Translations under genes and position numbers: made by a program
Shown: piece after piece, positions 62,693 to 64,000 of the stretch
Layout: every line of letters starts with the position of its first letter
How positions within the stretch are numbered: position 1 is the first letter of the stretch
Assembly: GCA_003576535.1 (NCBI GenBank)
Contig: QXCQ01000047.1
Span: 206 to 64,205 of the forward strand
From: Nakamurella silvestris
GTDB lineage: Bacteria; Actinomycetota; Actinomycetes; Mycobacteriales; Nakamurellaceae
Length of the DNA stretch: 64,000 nucleotides
Reading direction: 5' to 3'
Notes under the pieces: generated by a model
What the model was told of the DNA's origin: nothing
Seen by the model: only the letters and a program-made list of their open reading frames with translations
Database searches by the model: none

Positions 62693-64000
62693 ATGGCTGT
62701 GCCCGGTCCCGGATATTCGATCACCATGCGGATCGCGGCACCGCCTTCTGCCTCCGCCGCCGGTGACCTCACCTCGGCCGTCGGCCGCGCCGGTGGGGTG
62801 ATCACGGCCTTCGACGTGGTCGAGTCCGCCGCCGGTCTGATGGTGGTCGACCTCTCCTGCAACGCGCTCTCGGCCGAGCACGCCGACGAGATCAAGGCCG
62901 CCGTCAACGAGTTGGAAGGTGTGGAGGTCCGCAAGATCTCCGATCGGACCTTCCTCGTCCACCTCGGTGGGAAGATCGAGGTCACCTCCAAGGTGCCGCT
63001 GCGCAACCGTGACGACCTCTCCCGCGCCTACACCCCCGGGGTTGCCCGGGTCTGCATGGCGATCCACGAGAACCCGGACGACGCGCGCCGCCTGACCATC
63101 AAACGCAACACGGTCGCCGTCGTCACCGACGGCACCGCGGTCCTGGGGCTGGGCAACATCGGTCCGGCGGCCGCACTGCCGGTGATGGAGGGCAAGGCGG
63201 CCCTGTTCAAGAAGTTCGCCGGGGTCGATGCCTGGCCGGTGTGCCTGGACACCACCGACACCGAGGAGATCATCCGCACCGTGCAGCTGATCGCCCCGGT
63301 GTACGGCGGGATCAACCTCGAGGACATCGCCGCCCCACGGTGTTTCGAGATCGAGCGCCGGCTCCGGGATCTGTTGGACATCCCGGTCTTCCACGACGAC
63401 CAGCACGGGACCGCGATCTGTGTGGTCGCCGCCCTGCGGAACGCCCTCCGGGTGGTCGGCAAGCAGATCGCCGACTGCAAGATCGTCATCTCCGGGGTCG
63501 GTGCGGCCGGCAATGCCATCATCCGGCTGCTGCTCCTGCAGGGGCCGGCCGACATCATCGCCTCCGACATCCAGGGCATCGTCCACCGCGGCCGGGAGGG
63601 CATGGACCCCAACCTGGCAGACGTGGCCGAGCAGACCAACAAGGCCAATCAGCAGGGGACGCTGAAGGAGGCCCTCGTCGGGGCCGACGTCTTCATCGGG
63701 GTGTCCGCGCCGAACCTGTTGGTGGGCAGCGATATCGAGACGATGAACTCCGATGCCATCGTTTTCGCCCTGGCGAACCCGGACCCGGAGATCGACCCGA
63801 TCGAGGCCCAGCGTTTCGCCGCGGTGGTGGCCACCGGTCGCTCCGATTTCCCGAACCAGATCAACAACGTCCTGGCCTTCCCGGGTGTGTTCCGCGGTCT
63901 GCTGGACGCCGGTGCCCGGACGATCACCGACACCATGCTGCTGGCCGCCGCCTCCGCGATCGCCGACGTGGTGTCGCCGGAGCAGCTCAATGCCTCGTTC
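62693..64000 (+). CDS. NAD(P)-dependent malic enzyme, ACT-like N terminus (partial, cut by window end)
   Basis: The first 436 codons are present. An N-terminal ACT-like domain (about 8-85) precedes the malic enzyme N domain, with SRAYTPGVARVC, VAVVTDGTAVLGLGNIGPAAALPVMEGKAALFK and the divalent-metal site FHDDQHGTAI. The NAD-binding domain follows, with GVGAAGNAI and NPDPEIDP. The enzyme oxidatively decarboxylates malate to pyruvate. It is the short bacterial form without a phosphotransacetylase domain so far as seen. AAAGGAG stands eight bases before the ATG. A -10-like TAGGAT lies near 62610. Confidence 0.93.
   Translation, partial: MAVPGPGYSITMRIAAPPSASAAGDLTSAVGRAGGVITAFDVVESAAGLMVVDLSCNALSAEHADEIKAAVNELEGVEVRKISDRTFLVHLGGKIEVTSKVPLRNRDDLSRAYTPGVARVCMAIHENPDDARRLTIKRNTVAVVTDGTAVLGLGNIGPAAALPVMEGKAALFKKFAGVDAWPVCLDTTDTEEIIRTVQLIAPVYGGINLEDIAAPRCFEIERRLRDLLDIPVFHDDQHGTAICVVAALRNALRVVGKQIADCKIVISGVGAAGNAIIRLLLLQGPADIIASDIQGIVHRGREGMDPNLADVAEQTNKANQQGTLKEALVGADVFIGVSAPNLLVGSDIETMNSDAIVFALANPDPEIDPIEAQRFAAVVATGRSDFPNQINNVLAFPGVFRGLLDAGARTITDTMLLAAASAIADVVSPEQLNASF

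Overview
The window is GC-rich actinobacterial chromosome. Supporting signs are the strong third-position GC bias, frequent GTG starts, several likely leaderless genes, DUF3263, DUF4032 and DUF6457 proteins, an XPB-type helicase, and a lone groEL controlled by CIRCE sites. The order psd, pssA, moeA, groEL matches the mycobacterial psd-pssA-moeA2-groEL2 neighbourhood, although other genes are interleaved here. A lineage near Nakamurella or the Frankia group is a guess from protein character. I see no tRNA, rRNA, CRISPR array, prophage or transposase.

Layout. 0.2-4.9 kb: succinate-semialdehyde dehydrogenase, a DUF4032 protein, and a zinc alcohol dehydrogenase divergent from a TetR regulator with two operator-like sites between them. 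5-10 kb: an Mg2+ P-type ATPase, an Acg-type nitroreductase and a divergent CBS-pair protein. These three families also occur in the mycobacterial DosR dormancy regulon, and DosR-box-like motifs lie between the last two. 10-15.5 kb: an OmpR-type two-component system divergent from a flavocytochrome, an FMN-binding lipid-side protein and ApbE, which together look like a flavin-based extracytoplasmic electron-transfer module. 15.5-19.1 kb: methyltransferase, GAF-PAS-GGDEF protein, hemerythrin and HdeD-like protein.

19.2-29.9 kb is an amine-catabolic island. A probable six-gene minus-strand operon encodes a choline/ethanolamine-kinase-like protein, an APC permease, a glutamine-synthetase-like gamma-glutamylamine ligase, an aldehyde dehydrogenase, an SDR and a gamma-glutamyl hydrolase. 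It is divergent from a dimethylglycine-oxidase-like FAD/GcvT protein, and a GntR/UTRA regulator ends the island. Two promoters in the divergent region each carry a GTCTAGAC palindrome over the -35 box at identical geometry. I regard this as the most interesting system in the window.

30-34 kb: PadR regulator, DHA2 efflux pump and amidase. 34-37.6 kb: small and hypothetical proteins, an HNH endonuclease and DUF3263. 37.8-42.4 kb: pssA, psd, an AHSA1-YCII fusion with its ArsR repressor, DUF6457 and moeA. 42.6-48.4 kb: a bactofilin-like protein, a large LuxR-family ATPase regulator, a lipoate-ligase-like protein and a glutaryl-CoA-dehydrogenase-like enzyme. 48.6-50.9 kb: groEL with two CIRCE sites and a downstream tandem repeat. 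50.9-64 kb: a lipoprotein binding protein, XPB helicase, MFS transporter, YccF, an SLH-domain surface protein, a decayed RES-domain gene, a GAF-GGDEF protein, the helicase-associated partner of XPB, a small conserved protein, a MobA-like nucleotidyltransferase and a malic enzyme cut by the window edge.

Scattered between genes are long palindromes of at least two recurring families (three copies each) and one solitary 32-bp-arm palindrome. They explain much of the intergenic structure and look like REP- or MITE-type elements.
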